A program made the position numbers and the translations under genes. Shown here one piece after another: positions 50,441 through 59,794 of a DNA stretch of 64,000 nt (positions are counted from its first letter, which is position 1; every line of letters starts with the position of its first letter). Source of the DNA: Legionellaceae bacterium (GTDB taxonomy: Bacteria; Pseudomonadota; Gammaproteobacteria; Legionellales; Legionellaceae); contig JARGNP010000008.1 of assembly GCA_029210265.1 (NCBI GenBank), forward strand, positions 1-64,000, given 5' to 3'. Below the pieces are notes generated by a model. That model ran no database searches. It worked only from the letters and a program-made list of their open reading frames with translations, and was not told the DNA's origin.

Positions 50441-51714
50441 TGCAAGCCAAACCTCCATCGCTCGTGAGCCATCCTGTTAGTAAAATACAGGGCGAACTGA
50501 GTGTGCCTGGGGATAAATCGATATCACATCGCGCGCTTATTTTAGGAGCGATTGCTGACGGTGTCACGTGTGTTGAGCATTTTCTTGAAAGTGATGATTG
50601 TCTTGCGACACTTCATATTTTACGTTCGATGGGGGTATGCATTGAGCAAGTGTCGCATCAAAAAATAAAAGTTTATGGCGTAGGTCTTCATGGATTAAAA
50701 AAGCCCCGAGATATACTCGATTGTGGTAATTCAGGCACCAGTATGCGGTTGCTCGCGGGGCTCTTAGCCGGGCAAGCATTTGATAGTGTCCTTACAGGTG
50801 ATGCGAGTTTACTCAAGCGTCCCATGGCGCGTATTTGTACACCGTTGACGCAAATGGGCGCTGATATTCGTGTATCTGATGGAGGTCGAGCGCCGTTGGT
50901 GATTCATGGTGGAAAAAAGCTCCAAGCAATTGATTATAAGATGCCGGTCGCGAGCGCTCAGGTTAAATCAAGTGTCTTGTTAGCTGGGCTTTATGCCGAG
51001 GGTGAAACGCGTGTTCGAGAGCCTCAAATTACACGTGATCATACCGAGCGTATGCTGCGGGCATTTGTGTCTCAAGATAAAAATAGTCTGAATATTAAAA
51101 TACCCGGTGATTTATCGTCGGCTGCTTTTTTTATGGTTGCGGCAAGTTTAATCCCGGGCTCTGAGATTATGCTGCGCGATGTGGGGGTGAATCCAACACG
51201 TACCGGTGTGATTCAGATTTTACAGGCCATGGGAGCAGATATCACGCTCAAAAATAAGCGTATGTCTGGCGAAGAGCTTGTGGCTGATATTTTGGTGCGT
51301 TATGCAAATTTAAAAGGCATTGATGTGCCAAAAAACATGGTGTCTTTGAGTATTGATGAGTTTCCTATTTTATTTATTGCGGCTGCCATGGCTTCTGGCA
51401 CAACACGTGTGTTGGGTATTGAAGAGCTACGCCATAAAGAAAGCGATCGTATTGCCGTGATGGCCAAGGGGCTTAAGCAATTAGGTATTAAGCTAATAGA
51501 AACAGCCGATAGTATTATAATCGAAGGCGGCGAACTCCAAGGTGGAATAGTAGACAGTCATGCGGACCATCGTGTTGCGATGGCATTTTTGGTGGCAGGT
51601 GCGGTTGCGCGTGGCGGTGTATGTGTTTTGAATGCAGAAGCCATTTCTACATCTTTTCCAAAATTTGTCGATTATTTTAATCAAATAGGGGGGCATGTAG
51701 CCTCTGGAGAATAG
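50440..51714 (+). CDS. aroA: EPSP synthase AroA
   Basis: 5-Enolpyruvylshikimate-3-phosphate synthase, the sixth step of the shikimate pathway (424 aa). The signatures LDCGNSGTSMRLLAG (about 92-106) and, near the C-terminus, RHKESDRI and DHRVAMAF are intact. The LAGQAF wording near 106-111 and the preceding GNSGTSMRL place it among EPSPS enzymes with a Gly-Ala-type site, but class I versus II cannot be decided by eye. It is coupled to serC by one overlapping base. Confidence 0.96.
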   Translation: MQAKPPSLVSHPVSKIQGELSVPGDKSISHRALILGAIADGVTCVEHFLESDDCLATLHILRSMGVCIEQVSHQKIKVYGVGLHGLKKPRDILDCGNSGTSMRLLAGLLAGQAFDSVLTGDASLLKRPMARICTPLTQMGADIRVSDGGRAPLVIHGGKKLQAIDYKMPVASAQVKSSVLLAGLYAEGETRVREPQITRDHTERMLRAFVSQDKNSLNIKIPGDLSSAAFFMVAASLIPGSEIMLRDVGVNPTRTGVIQILQAMGADITLKNKRMSGEELVADILVRYANLKGIDVPKNMVSLSIDEFPILFIAAAMASGTTRVLGIEELRHKESDRIAVMAKGLKQLGIKLIETADSIIIEGGELQGGIVDSHADHRVAMAFLVAGAVARGGVCVLNAEAISTSFPKFVDYFNQIGGHVASGE

Positions 51715-51761
51715 CTAGCTAATTATTAAGAATTAAAAGCAATTAAAGAGGATGAATCTAG

Positions 51762-52442
51762 ATGGTAGATAAAAGAATGCATGTACCTGTAATAACCCTT
51801 GATGGCCCAAGTGGCACGGGTAAGGGAACCTTATGTCTTCGTTTGGCCGAAGCCTTGGGTTGGCATGTTTTAGATAGTGGTGTTTTGTACCGTGCGCTGG
51901 GTTTACTGACCCAACAACGCGTAATTGCCCTGGATGCTTTAGATGACGTGGTTGCATTAGCTTATGTGTTACCGGTTGAATTTGATCAAGACGGTGTGGT
52001 GTTGGATGGTGTGCGTGTCGGTGATGAGCTCCGGACAGAAGCGTGTGGTGCACGTGCGTCGCAATTGGCGGCTATCCCAGAAGTTCGAGCCGCGTTGCTT
52101 GAGCGACAGCGTGCGTTTGCACAAAATCCAGGGCTTGTCACCGATGGTCGGGATATGGGAACGGTGGTTTTTCCTAAGGCAGATTTAAAAATTTATTTAG
52201 ATGCAAGTTCTGAGGAGCGCGCCAATCGTCGATATTTACAGTTGAAGGCGAGTGGAAAAAGTGTTAATCTCGCGCAGGTCGTTGGTGAATTGGCTAAACG
52301 TGATGCTAGAGATATGGATCGCGAACATGCACCACTGATGGCTGCAGATGATGCAATTACCGTCGATACGACGGATAGTAGCGTTGAAGATGTGTTTGAA
52401 CGGCTCCTGTTGCTTGCGCGTGAACGAGGTTTAACTTCGTAA
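51762..52442 (+). CDS. cmk: Cytidylate kinase
   Basis: Phosphorylates CMP and dCMP (226 aa). The P-loop GPSGTGKGT is at residues 15-23. The CMP-binding DGRDMGTVVFP and R(Y)..LKASGKSVNLAQV regions follow. It lies between aroA and rpsA in the standard order. GAGG precedes the ATG at 51762, and an in-frame ATG five codons on is also possible. Confidence 0.96.
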   Translation: MVDKRMHVPVITLDGPSGTGKGTLCLRLAEALGWHVLDSGVLYRALGLLTQQRVIALDALDDVVALAYVLPVEFDQDGVVLDGVRVGDELRTEACGARASQLAAIPEVRAALLERQRAFAQNPGLVTDGRDMGTVVFPKADLKIYLDASSEERANRRYLQLKASGKSVNLAQVVGELAKRDARDMDREHAPLMAADDAITVDTTDSSVEDVFERLLLLARERGLTS

Positions 52443-52565
52443 ATATGATGCAGCGAAGGGATTTTTATGGCGTTTTCTTAAGTTTTAATTACTTATGAAA
52501 ACATTGACGAGGGATAGCGGGTTATTTAAGCGCTTTCCGTAACGATATATATTGAGTTTGATAAA

Positions 52566-54248
52566 ATGACTGAGAGTTTTAAGCAATTATTTGAAGAAAG
52601 CGTAGCGGGTACGCAGTTTTACCCTGGAGCGATTATTGCAGCAACCGTGATTGGGGTTGATGCTGATTACGTAACAGTGGATGCGTTGTTAAAATCCGAA
52701 GGCGTGATTTCAATCGATGAATTTAAAGATAAAGACGGCCAAGTTGAAGTTGCCGTTGGTGACTCAGTCGAAGTTGCACTCGATTCCCTCGAAGATGGCC
52801 ATGGTGAAACACTGCTTTCTCGTGAAAAAGCAAAACGCCAAGAAGCGTGGAGAAAACTCTCTAAATCTTACGATAATAATGAAACCGTTATTGGTTTGAT
52901 TTCAGGTAAAGTTAAAGGCGGATTTACTGTTGAGATTGGTTCTATTCGTGCCTTCTTACCCGGTTCGCTTGTTGACGTACGACCTGTTCGTGATCCTTCA
53001 TATTTGGAAGGTAAAGAACTCGAATTTAAAGTGATTAAAATGGATCTGAAGCGCAACAACATCGTTGTGTCTCGCAGAGCTGTGGTTGAAGAAGAAAATA
53101 GTGCTGACAGACAAGCATTGCTTGATTCATTGCATGATGGTCAAGTGCTTGATGGTGTTGTTAAAAACTTGACTGATTACGGTGCATTTGTTGATTTAGG
53201 CGGCGTAGATGGCTTGTTGCATATTACCGATATTTCATGGAAACGTGTGAAGCATCCAAGCGAAGTCTTAAGCGTAGCTCAAGATATTAAAGTTAAAGTA
53301 TTGAGCTTTGACAGCGAACGTAATCGTGTATCCTTGGGTATGAAGCAATTAGGCAATGATCCATGGGTAGATTTAGTTGACCGTTATCCTGTTGGAACAC
53401 GTTTAGACGGAAAAGTAACCAATATTACTGACTATGGTTGCTTTGTTGAAATCGAAGAAGGTGTTGAAGGTTTGGTTCACATGTCTGAAATGGACTGGAC
53501 CAACAAAAATATTCATCCAAGCAAAGTTGTATCTGTGGGTGAAGCTGTTCCTGTTATCGTGCTTGAAATCGACCAAGATCGTCGTCGTATTTCATTAGGC
53601 ATGAAGCAATGTAAAAATAACCCATGGCAAACCTTTGCCGAAGGCCAAGCGAAAGGTCAAAAAATTGGCGGGAAAATTCGCTCAATTACAGACTTTGGTA
53701 TCTTCATTGGCTTAGACGGTGAGATTGATGGATTGGTTCATCTTTCTGATATTTCTTGGACTGTTCCTGGTGAAGAAGCCGTTAAAGAATACAAAAAAGG
53801 TCAAGAAATTGAAGCGGTTATTTTAGCGATTGATCCTGAGCGTGAGCGTATTTCACTTGGTTTGAAACAGCTTGAAACAGATGATTTCACAAGTTATGCG
53901 GATGAATTCACGAAAGGAAGCGTTGTTAAAGTTAAAGTAACCGAAGTTGAAGCAAAAGCTGTTACAGTTGAGCTTGCTCCTGACGTACTTGGTACCATTC
54001 GTGCAAGCGACCTTTCTGATGAGAAAGTAGAAGATGCTTCAACCGTTGTTAAAGTTGGTGATGAGCTCGAAGCGAAGATTGTCAATGTTGATCGTAAAAA
54101 ACGTACGATAACATTGTCTGTTAAAGCTAAAGATGCTGCAGAGCAAGCTGAAGCAATTAAAAAGTACTCGAAAACACAAGAAGTTGCTCCAACAACGTTG
54201 GGTGATTTACTTAAAGAGAAAATGGCCAATAGCAAAAAGAGCGACTAA
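52566..54248 (+). CDS. rpsA: 30S ribosomal protein S1
   Basis: A 560-aa S1 protein with six S1 RNA-binding repeats at about 21-87, 105-171, 191-260, 277-347, 364-434 and 450-520. Phrases such as [21 protein letters not shown] recur across repeats 3 to 5. It helps mRNAs bind the small subunit. The ribosome site is weak, as is common for rpsA, which is often autoregulated. A strong terminator follows (54281-54308). The usual downstream gene ihfB is absent here. Confidence 0.97.
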   Translation: MTESFKQLFEESVAGTQFYPGAIIAATVIGVDADYVTVDALLKSEGVISIDEFKDKDGQVEVAVGDSVEVALDSLEDGHGETLLSREKAKRQEAWRKLSKSYDNNETVIGLISGKVKGGFTVEIGSIRAFLPGSLVDVRPVRDPSYLEGKELEFKVIKMDLKRNNIVVSRRAVVEEENSADRQALLDSLHDGQVLDGVVKNLTDYGAFVDLGGVDGLLHITDISWKRVKHPSEVLSVAQDIKVKVLSFDSERNRVSLGMKQLGNDPWVDLVDRYPVGTRLDGKVTNITDYGCFVEIEEGVEGLVHMSEMDWTNKNIHPSKVVSVGEAVPVIVLEIDQDRRRISLGMKQCKNNPWQTFAEGQAKGQKIGGKIRSITDFGIFIGLDGEIDGLVHLSDISWTVPGEEAVKEYKKGQEIEAVILAIDPERERISLGLKQLETDDFTSYADEFTKGSVVKVKVTEVEAKAVTVELAPDVLGTIRASDLSDEKVEDASTVVKVGDELEAKIVNVDRKKRTITLSVKAKDAAEQAEAIKKYSKTQEVAPTTLGDLLKEKMANSKKSD

Positions 54249-54280
54249 TTGCTCATACTGTTAGAAGCATTTGATCCAAT

Positions 54281-54308
54281 AAAAAAGCGTAGTTTACTAC
54301 GCTTTTTT
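54281..54308 (+). terminator. rpsA terminator
   Basis: A 12-bp perfect stem (54281-54292 with 54297-54308) with a four-base loop TTTA. The descending arm ends in six T, and the ascending arm starts with six A, so it can work in both directions. It separates rpsA from lapA. Confidence 0.85.
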
Positions 54309-54328
54309 ATTATAAAAAGGAATTAAAT

Positions 54329-54619
54329 ATGCGTCTTATCATGATGATGTTTTATTTTTTGATCATGCTGTTTGGAGTAGCTTTTGCTGCGCTTAATGCC
54401 GGATCGGTACAACTTAATTTGTATTTTAAAATGTATACCATGCCTATATCAATCTTGTTGCTTGCAGCACTTGCTTTGGGTGTCATACTGGGATTTGTTG
54501 TTTTTCTGACGCGTTACTGGTCGCTTAAGGCACAGTATCGTAAACTAAAACATCAACTTGAATTAACAGAACGAGAAATTAAAAACTTACGTGCTATTCC
54601 TCTCAAAGATCAACATTAA
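54329..54619 (+). CDS. lapA: LapA family (DUF1049) inner-membrane protein
   Basis: A 96-aa protein with two TM segments (about 5-25 and 40-62) and a basic coiled tail. It matches LapA/YciS, the partner of LapB in controlling LpxC turnover and LPS assembly. AAGGA lies 7 nt before the ATG. It starts just after the rpsA terminator and runs into lapB with 15 bp between. Confidence 0.88.
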   Translation: MRLIMMMFYFLIMLFGVAFAALNAGSVQLNLYFKMYTMPISILLLAALALGVILGFVVFLTRYWSLKAQYRKLKHQLELTEREIKNLRAIPLKDQH

Positions 54620-54634
54620 AAGAGGGCGTTTTTC

Positions 54635-55804
54635 ATGATAAATTTTTGGCCGATGTTGCTTCCTGCCGCAGCCTGCTCTGGCTGGTGGCTTGCCAAACGA
54701 AATGACTCCATAAAACATCCTGAATCAAATAATCAATTATCACGTGAATACGTGATGGGTTTGAATTATTTACTCAATGAACAACCTGATAAAGCCGTCG
54801 ATATTTTTATTAAATTGCTTGAAGTGGATAGCGAAACCGTTGAAACGCATTTAGCTTTAGGTAGTTTGTTTCGTCGTCGAGGTGAGGTTGATCGTGCCAT
54901 TCGTATCCATCAAAACCTGATTGCAAGACCTCAATTAAGTGTGAGCCAACGTAAAGAAGCGTTGATGGCTTTGGCGCAAGATTATATGAGTGCTGGAGTT
55001 TTCGATCGTGCTGAGCGTATTTTTATTGAAGTTGTGGAGCTCGGTGGTACGCCAGATGCTAATAGCTTACGGGGATTATTAGCTATTTATCAGCAAGAAA
55101 AATCGTGGGAAAAAGCGCTGGAGACACTTAAAAAACTTGAGCTATCAACCGGTAATAGCATGAGCGCTCAAGCGGCGCATTATTATTGTGAAATGGGTCA
55201 TCAAGCGATGACAATGGGCGCGCAAGATAAAGCTTATGCTGTAATAAAACAGGCGTTGGTTGTTGATAAACAATCGGTCCGTGCAAGCTTGATGCTTGCC
55301 GAGTTAGAAATGTTACAGGGCCGGTATAAGCCAGCAGTACGTGCGTTAAAGCGTGTCTCAGCACAAGATCCCGAATTTTTAACGGAAATTATTGAGCCAC
55401 TTTTAACCGCTTCAGCTGAGCTCAACACCATGGATGAGTGCATCAGTTATTTAGAAAATGTTTTAAGTGATCATCCTCGCGCTTCGATTATTTTTGCGAT
55501 TGGTGATTTTGTGCGTGATGAGAAAAGTTTAGACGTGGCTATTGATTTTGTCTCGGTACAATTAAGTCGCTATCCATCGATTCGAGGCTTAAATCAACTG
55601 ATTCAGTGGCATTTGGAATCCGCACACGGCTTGGTTCGCGATAAACTTCATATGCTTTATAGCATTACCAGCAAATTTTTAGAGAACAAACCTGTTTATC
55701 GTTGTGAGCATTGTGGTTTCTCGGGGAAACTTTTACATTGGTTGTGCCCGAGTTGTAAGCAATGGGGACGTACTAAGCCTATTCATGGCTTAGAAGGAGA
55801 TTAA
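54635..55804 (+). CDS. lapB: LPS assembly protein LapB
   Basis: A 389-aa LapB/YciM: one N-terminal membrane anchor, about nine TPR-like helical pairs and a C-terminal rubredoxin-type metal site with paired CxxC (CEHCG and CPSCK, about 357-373). With FtsH it promotes LpxC degradation and so sets LPS levels. Its place after lapA and before pyrF is the conserved gammaproteobacterial order. Confidence 0.95.
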   Translation: MINFWPMLLPAAACSGWWLAKRNDSIKHPESNNQLSREYVMGLNYLLNEQPDKAVDIFIKLLEVDSETVETHLALGSLFRRRGEVDRAIRIHQNLIARPQLSVSQRKEALMALAQDYMSAGVFDRAERIFIEVVELGGTPDANSLRGLLAIYQQEKSWEKALETLKKLELSTGNSMSAQAAHYYCEMGHQAMTMGAQDKAYAVIKQALVVDKQSVRASLMLAELEMLQGRYKPAVRALKRVSAQDPEFLTEIIEPLLTASAELNTMDECISYLENVLSDHPRASIIFAIGDFVRDEKSLDVAIDFVSVQLSRYPSIRGLNQLIQWHLESAHGLVRDKLHMLYSITSKFLENKPVYRCEHCGFSGKLLHWLCPSCKQWGRTKPIHGLEGD

Positions 55805-55809
55805 TACGC

Positions 55810-56499
55810 ATGCAAATGATTATTGCTTTAGATGGCATAGATGAGGCCACAGCGCTTGAATGGGCCGGTGCCTGGGATCCGAAGTGGTGTGCACTTAAAG
55901 TAGGTAACGAATCGTTCACACGTTTTGGGCCGTCGTTTGTGCGGGCTTTGGTTGCGAAAGGTTTTAAGGTTTTTTTAGATCTAAAATTTCATGATATTTC
56001 TAATACCGTTGCATCGGCATGCAAAGCTGCAGCTGATTTAGGCGTATGGATGCTTAATGTGCATGCGGGCGGTGGCCTAAAAATGATGCAAGCAGCACGC
56101 GAGGCTTTGGATGAATACGGTGATACCCGGCCTTTATTGATTGCTGTGACCGTACTGACAAGTTTAGGTCTAGATGATTTGGCGGCTGTAGGTATTCATG
56201 CGCCTTTGCTACAGCAGGTGAATAATTTTGCAAAATTAGCACAGCAAGCAAATTTGGATGGTGTGGTGTGTTCTGCACTTGAAGTCCCAGAACTTAAGGC
56301 TGCTTTTGGTCCAAATTTTTTAACCGTGACGCCAGGGATTCGCCTTCAAGGCGACGCGACTCATGACCAGGTGCGTTGTGTCACGCCGGAGCGAGCAAGA
56401 GAGCTTGGCAGTGATTATGGCGTGATTGGGCGCTCGATTACTCGCGCAAAAAATCCTACGGAACGGCTTCGAAGGTTATTTGAAGGAAGTTCCACATAA
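55810..56499 (+). CDS. pyrF: Orotidine 5'-phosphate decarboxylase
   Basis: Last step of UMP synthesis (229 aa). The catalytic Lys/Asp cluster is in FLDLKFHDISNT (about 57-68). TPGIR and GVIGRSITRAKNP near the end bind the phosphate. GGAG precedes the ATG. It closes the gyrA-to-pyrF housekeeping block. Confidence 0.95.
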   Translation: MQMIIALDGIDEATALEWAGAWDPKWCALKVGNESFTRFGPSFVRALVAKGFKVFLDLKFHDISNTVASACKAAADLGVWMLNVHAGGGLKMMQAAREALDEYGDTRPLLIAVTVLTSLGLDDLAAVGIHAPLLQQVNNFAKLAQQANLDGVVCSALEVPELKAAFGPNFLTVTPGIRLQGDATHDQVRCVTPERARELGSDYGVIGRSITRAKNPTERLRRLFEGSST

Positions 56500-56591
56500 C
56501 CTCGTTGCGTTAGAACAAAGCGCTACAACAAAATGGCTCTTATTTGTTCTTTGTGGTACAATTAGCGCATCTTTGTTTGTTGCCGTTAATT

Positions 56592-58901
56592 ATGCCTTCA
56601 TTTGAGTCAATACAGCGTATGATTGATGTGACTGCCGATGCGCACTCGGTCTCACAATATGTAGCTTATACTCAAGAAACTGTGGATAGTGGGACCAAAA
56701 ATAAACTATGGTCATTTAGAGCTGTTCATTGGTTGGCAAACATCACCCTTTTTCCTTTGATTAGTTTATTTTCACTGAATGTATGGTTGGTTTATTTTTC
56801 ATCTGCACTACCTTTGGCTGTTATTTTTTATGTGGCATCCGTTGCTCATGGAAATCAACTCGCAAAAAATACAGGTGAACTTGATAAAATCAAACGTCTG
56901 CCTTGGGATCTTCATCAAAACACTTATCTTACAGACTTGGCGTTATTTCTGAGTGTCAACTTTGTTTATCCTTTGTTTGCGCTTTATGTTGTTGCGCTTG
57001 CAGCTTGTTTTCTTTTTGGCTCTCCATGGTTCGCGTGTGTTTCTTTGGCAATGTATGCTTTAGATCAACTTTATCAACGCGAATACCTGCCTGAATTTTT
57101 AGAAATGCCCTACCTCTGTATGAGTATTTCTATTTTATTACTCGTTATCTTTGGTGTTACAAGCTATGTAGGCATTGGCCTTTCTTTGGCGATGGTTGTA
57201 TTTACCGTGATTGATCATGTTCTATGTAATGAGTTGGGGCAAACGAGTCCAACCGTTCAGTTTCCAAATAATCATGCACCTGAAGAATATGATTTTGCAT
57301 TAATGTCATCTTTAGAGGGCGATTATACTAAAGCATTAGATGACGTCGTTTATTTATCTGAAAACCCTAAAGCTTATTTTGTAAAAGGAATGCAACAGGA
57401 GACATGCTTTACTGAAGACGTAGATTTAACTAATTTAGTCGAGAAAATGGCTGATATTAATTTTAAAAAATATATTTTAGGTATTACATTAGAAGCGGGT
57501 CATACTCGCCATGATAAGCCCAAAGAGTCATTTGAATGTCGTCTCAAGGCCCACGAAGAAAAACGGGGCGATCGAGAACTTCATGTGACGTTTGATCACT
57601 TTTATGAAAGTTATCAGTTGGTAGAGGATATTCTAAAGGATGTTCCGTTTGTTTTTCCAGAACGTGGTTATAAGCGATACCTTGAATTGTTTGCTGAGAT
57701 TAATTTTAAAGATGAAAAAATTCGAGATTTTATTTTGTGTCAAATGTATGCGCACGATAAATTCAATGGACAAAATTTAGAAAGTTTATCAAAAGAAGCC
57801 TTAGCAGCACGACAAGAAGATTTCTTGAAGCAAGAAATGCAGGTTTTCGTTGAGCGTCTTGAGCAGGCATCACATCGTGATTTTTCACATTTACAAGCTG
57901 CGAATATGCACGGATACGCACGATTATTGTTATCCAAGATGGATACACCAGAGTACTCACCTGAAGAACGAGCCGATTTGTTGTTGGCCATCGCGATGAC
58001 GACCGGTTCGCATTGTTACCGTTCTTACCCTCAAAATTTAAGTGATTTTGCTGCTGAAAAAGAAATATTATTTTCACCTGAGCTGACGTTGCGAGAGCAT
58101 GCACTGCTCGTTGTGCAAGACATTCGGGAAGCGGCTTTCCGAACGTATTATGATAATACCGTACGTGTGTTCAATCAGTACTTTTATTTTAATATCATTT
58201 GGGGTGATATAGAAGATTATTTTACGTACGAAGATTTTGTTTACTGGTTTGGCCTTAATTTATATTTACGTAATGTAAGTTTTACTCTGGGATTTCGAGA
58301 GGCGTCAGAGGTACTATGGGATCGAGCTGTAGGATATTTTTGTCGAGGACAAGGCGAGTATGACTTTGCACTCATGTCGTCGTTAGATGGTGATTTTACA
58401 GCAGCCCAAAAGAATACTATTTATATATCAGAAGAATCTAAAACCTACTTTGTCAAAGGCATGGAACAAGATGCAACGTTTGCTAAATTTGTAGATTTAA
58501 CGCATTTAGAAGCAAAACTAGCTGATGCTAATTTTCATAAACAGATTTTAACCATGACATCCAAAGCCGGTCATACCCTGCAAAGGCTTCTATTTTGCGA
58601 GTATTATACGATTGATTTTTTAGTTGAGCAGGCCATTAATCCAGAGGAAAAATTGTACCCCATTTTTGCGGAATGGTGTGTTCAAAATAATATAAATATA
58701 TGGGATGAAGAGCATCTGATTAAATATAAGTCTGCTCCAAATGAACTTAGAGCTCTGGCAGAATTTATGCTGCTTGAATTAAAAATTTTCGATGTGAAAA
58801 AGCCTGCTGTTTCACAGCATGCTTGGTTTCAGCCAGCACCATTATCTGAAGATAACTTAGATAATGTGGTATCATCATCCAATCATCTTGAATTATCTTA
58901 G
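56592..58901 (+). CDS. Unknown membrane protein with internal duplication, effector candidate
   Basis: A 769-aa protein with no recognised family. The N-terminal ~215 residues carry four to six hydrophobic segments, and the rest is soluble and acidic. A ~73-residue unit beginning EYDFALMSSL occurs twice (about 232-305 and 589-660), with shared landmarks YFVKGM, FVDLTH/DVDLTN and AGHT. The segment between looks helical. I start at the ATG 56592; a TTG further up is unlikely, and no strong ribosome site is visible. It sits between pyrF and holD. Membrane segments plus a repeated cytosolic module could fit a vacuole-membrane effector or a bacterial membrane sensor. Confidence 0.68.
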   Translation: MPSFESIQRMIDVTADAHSVSQYVAYTQETVDSGTKNKLWSFRAVHWLANITLFPLISLFSLNVWLVYFSSALPLAVIFYVASVAHGNQLAKNTGELDKIKRLPWDLHQNTYLTDLALFLSVNFVYPLFALYVVALAACFLFGSPWFACVSLAMYALDQLYQREYLPEFLEMPYLCMSISILLLVIFGVTSYVGIGLSLAMVVFTVIDHVLCNELGQTSPTVQFPNNHAPEEYDFALMSSLEGDYTKALDDVVYLSENPKAYFVKGMQQETCFTEDVDLTNLVEKMADINFKKYILGITLEAGHTRHDKPKESFECRLKAHEEKRGDRELHVTFDHFYESYQLVEDILKDVPFVFPERGYKRYLELFAEINFKDEKIRDFILCQMYAHDKFNGQNLESLSKEALAARQEDFLKQEMQVFVERLEQASHRDFSHLQAANMHGYARLLLSKMDTPEYSPEERADLLLAIAMTTGSHCYRSYPQNLSDFAAEKEILFSPELTLREHALLVVQDIREAAFRTYYDNTVRVFNQYFYFNIIWGDIEDYFTYEDFVYWFGLNLYLRNVSFTLGFREASEVLWDRAVGYFCRGQGEYDFALMSSLDGDFTAAQKNTIYISEESKTYFVKGMEQDATFAKFVDLTHLEAKLADANFHKQILTMTSKAGHTLQRLLFCEYYTIDFLVEQAINPEEKLYPIFAEWCVQNNINIWDEEHLIKYKSAPNELRALAEFMLLELKIFDVKKPAVSQHAWFQPAPLSEDNLDNVVSSSNHLELS

Positions 58902-58910
58902 ATATAAATC

Positions 58911-59339
58911 ATGCTAACGCATAAACAAACGTACTATTTGCAAACCATGGGCATTGAGCCGTGGGTTATGCGTCGTGCTGAATCATCTGGTTTGATAACG
59001 GTTGTGATGAGCCAACCGATGCATGATGCACGCCAAAAAAAATTATGTGATGCCATGTTTCGAAGTATTGGTGTCTCAGAAGACATGCTTGATATGGTTT
59101 ATAATTTAGATGCTGATAAGTTAAAAACGCATGTTCAACAAACACAACCCCGCGTTATGATTGCTCTTGGTAGTCAGCTTGAGGGTAAAATTGATGCTGG
59201 TGATCAAGTGCTTGTTATAACCATGCATCACCCCGCTGATTTACTTCAAAATCCACATCATAAAAAAGAGGCTTATCATGCACTTGGGCGAGTTGCTTCA
59301 TGTCTAATGCAGGGTTCAAACAACAAGACACCGGTCTAA
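58911..59339 (+). CDS. holD: DNA polymerase III psi subunit (HolD-like)
   Basis: A 142-aa protein whose N-terminus (YYLQTMGIEPWVMRRA, about 8-23) matches the psi signature that binds chi and the gamma complex (E. coli: LQQLGITQWSLRR). The C-terminus (DLLQNPHHKKEAYHALGRV) also fits. Psi bridges chi, encoded by holC in this same window, to the clamp loader. HolD is poorly conserved and often missed. It overlaps the pseudopilin gene by 40 bp. Confidence 0.72.
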   Translation: MLTHKQTYYLQTMGIEPWVMRRAESSGLITVVMSQPMHDARQKKLCDAMFRSIGVSEDMLDMVYNLDADKLKTHVQQTQPRVMIALGSQLEGKIDAGDQVLVITMHHPADLLQNPHHKKEAYHALGRVASCLMQGSNNKTPV

Positions 59340-59794
59340 CCTGGGTCGAAGTTCTCGTAACGTTAGCCATACTCAGTATTTTATTTTCAGCAAGTGTTTC
59401 GCACTGGCGTGGATTACAAACAAAATACGCAGAACGTCGTTTATTGAATGATGTAGGGCGTGCATTGGCTTATGCGCGTAACAAAGCATTGTTGCAGGCC
59501 GAGACGCTGGTGCTGATTCCACGTGTTGAATCAGAAGGTTGGTCGTCAGGTATGGTGCTTGAGTTTAAACATCCTACCCAAGGTGGCAGTTCACAACGAT
59601 TGCATACATGGCGCTGGCATTATCCGAACCTATATTTAAGTTGGCATGGTTTTTTAGGTGATAATGCCGTGGTGATCGAGCATCGTCCTGCTAAACTTGC
59701 CATGAACGGTTACTTTCTGTTAAAAAGTACTGATTCACACCACGTGCGATGGGTGGTCAGTCGCTTTGGTCGTATCCGAGCTGAGCAATCTTGA
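59300..59794 (+). CDS. FimT/GspH-type pseudopilin
   Basis: A 164-aa prepilin-like protein with the class III signal TG-LTWVEVLVTLAILSILF: cleavage after Gly12 and Glu at mature position 5. The globular part ends in WVVSRFGRIR, typical of GspH/FimT minor pilins of type II secretion or type IV pili. No other pilus gene is adjacent. The ATG at 59300 lies inside holD. The 3' 60 bp overlap the C-terminal coding end of the large minus-strand gene. Confidence 0.82.
   Translation: MSNAGFKQQDTGLTWVEVLVTLAILSILFSASVSHWRGLQTKYAERRLLNDVGRALAYARNKALLQAETLVLIPRVESEGWSSGMVLEFKHPTQGGSSQRLHTWRWHYPNLYLSWHGFLGDNAVVIEHRPAKLAMNGYFLLKSTDSHHVRWVVSRFGRIRAEQS

Noticed and set aside
52504..52532. TTGACG as the -35 box of an rpsA promoter
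   Set aside because: No acceptable -10 box at 16-18 bp spacing, so I do not list it.
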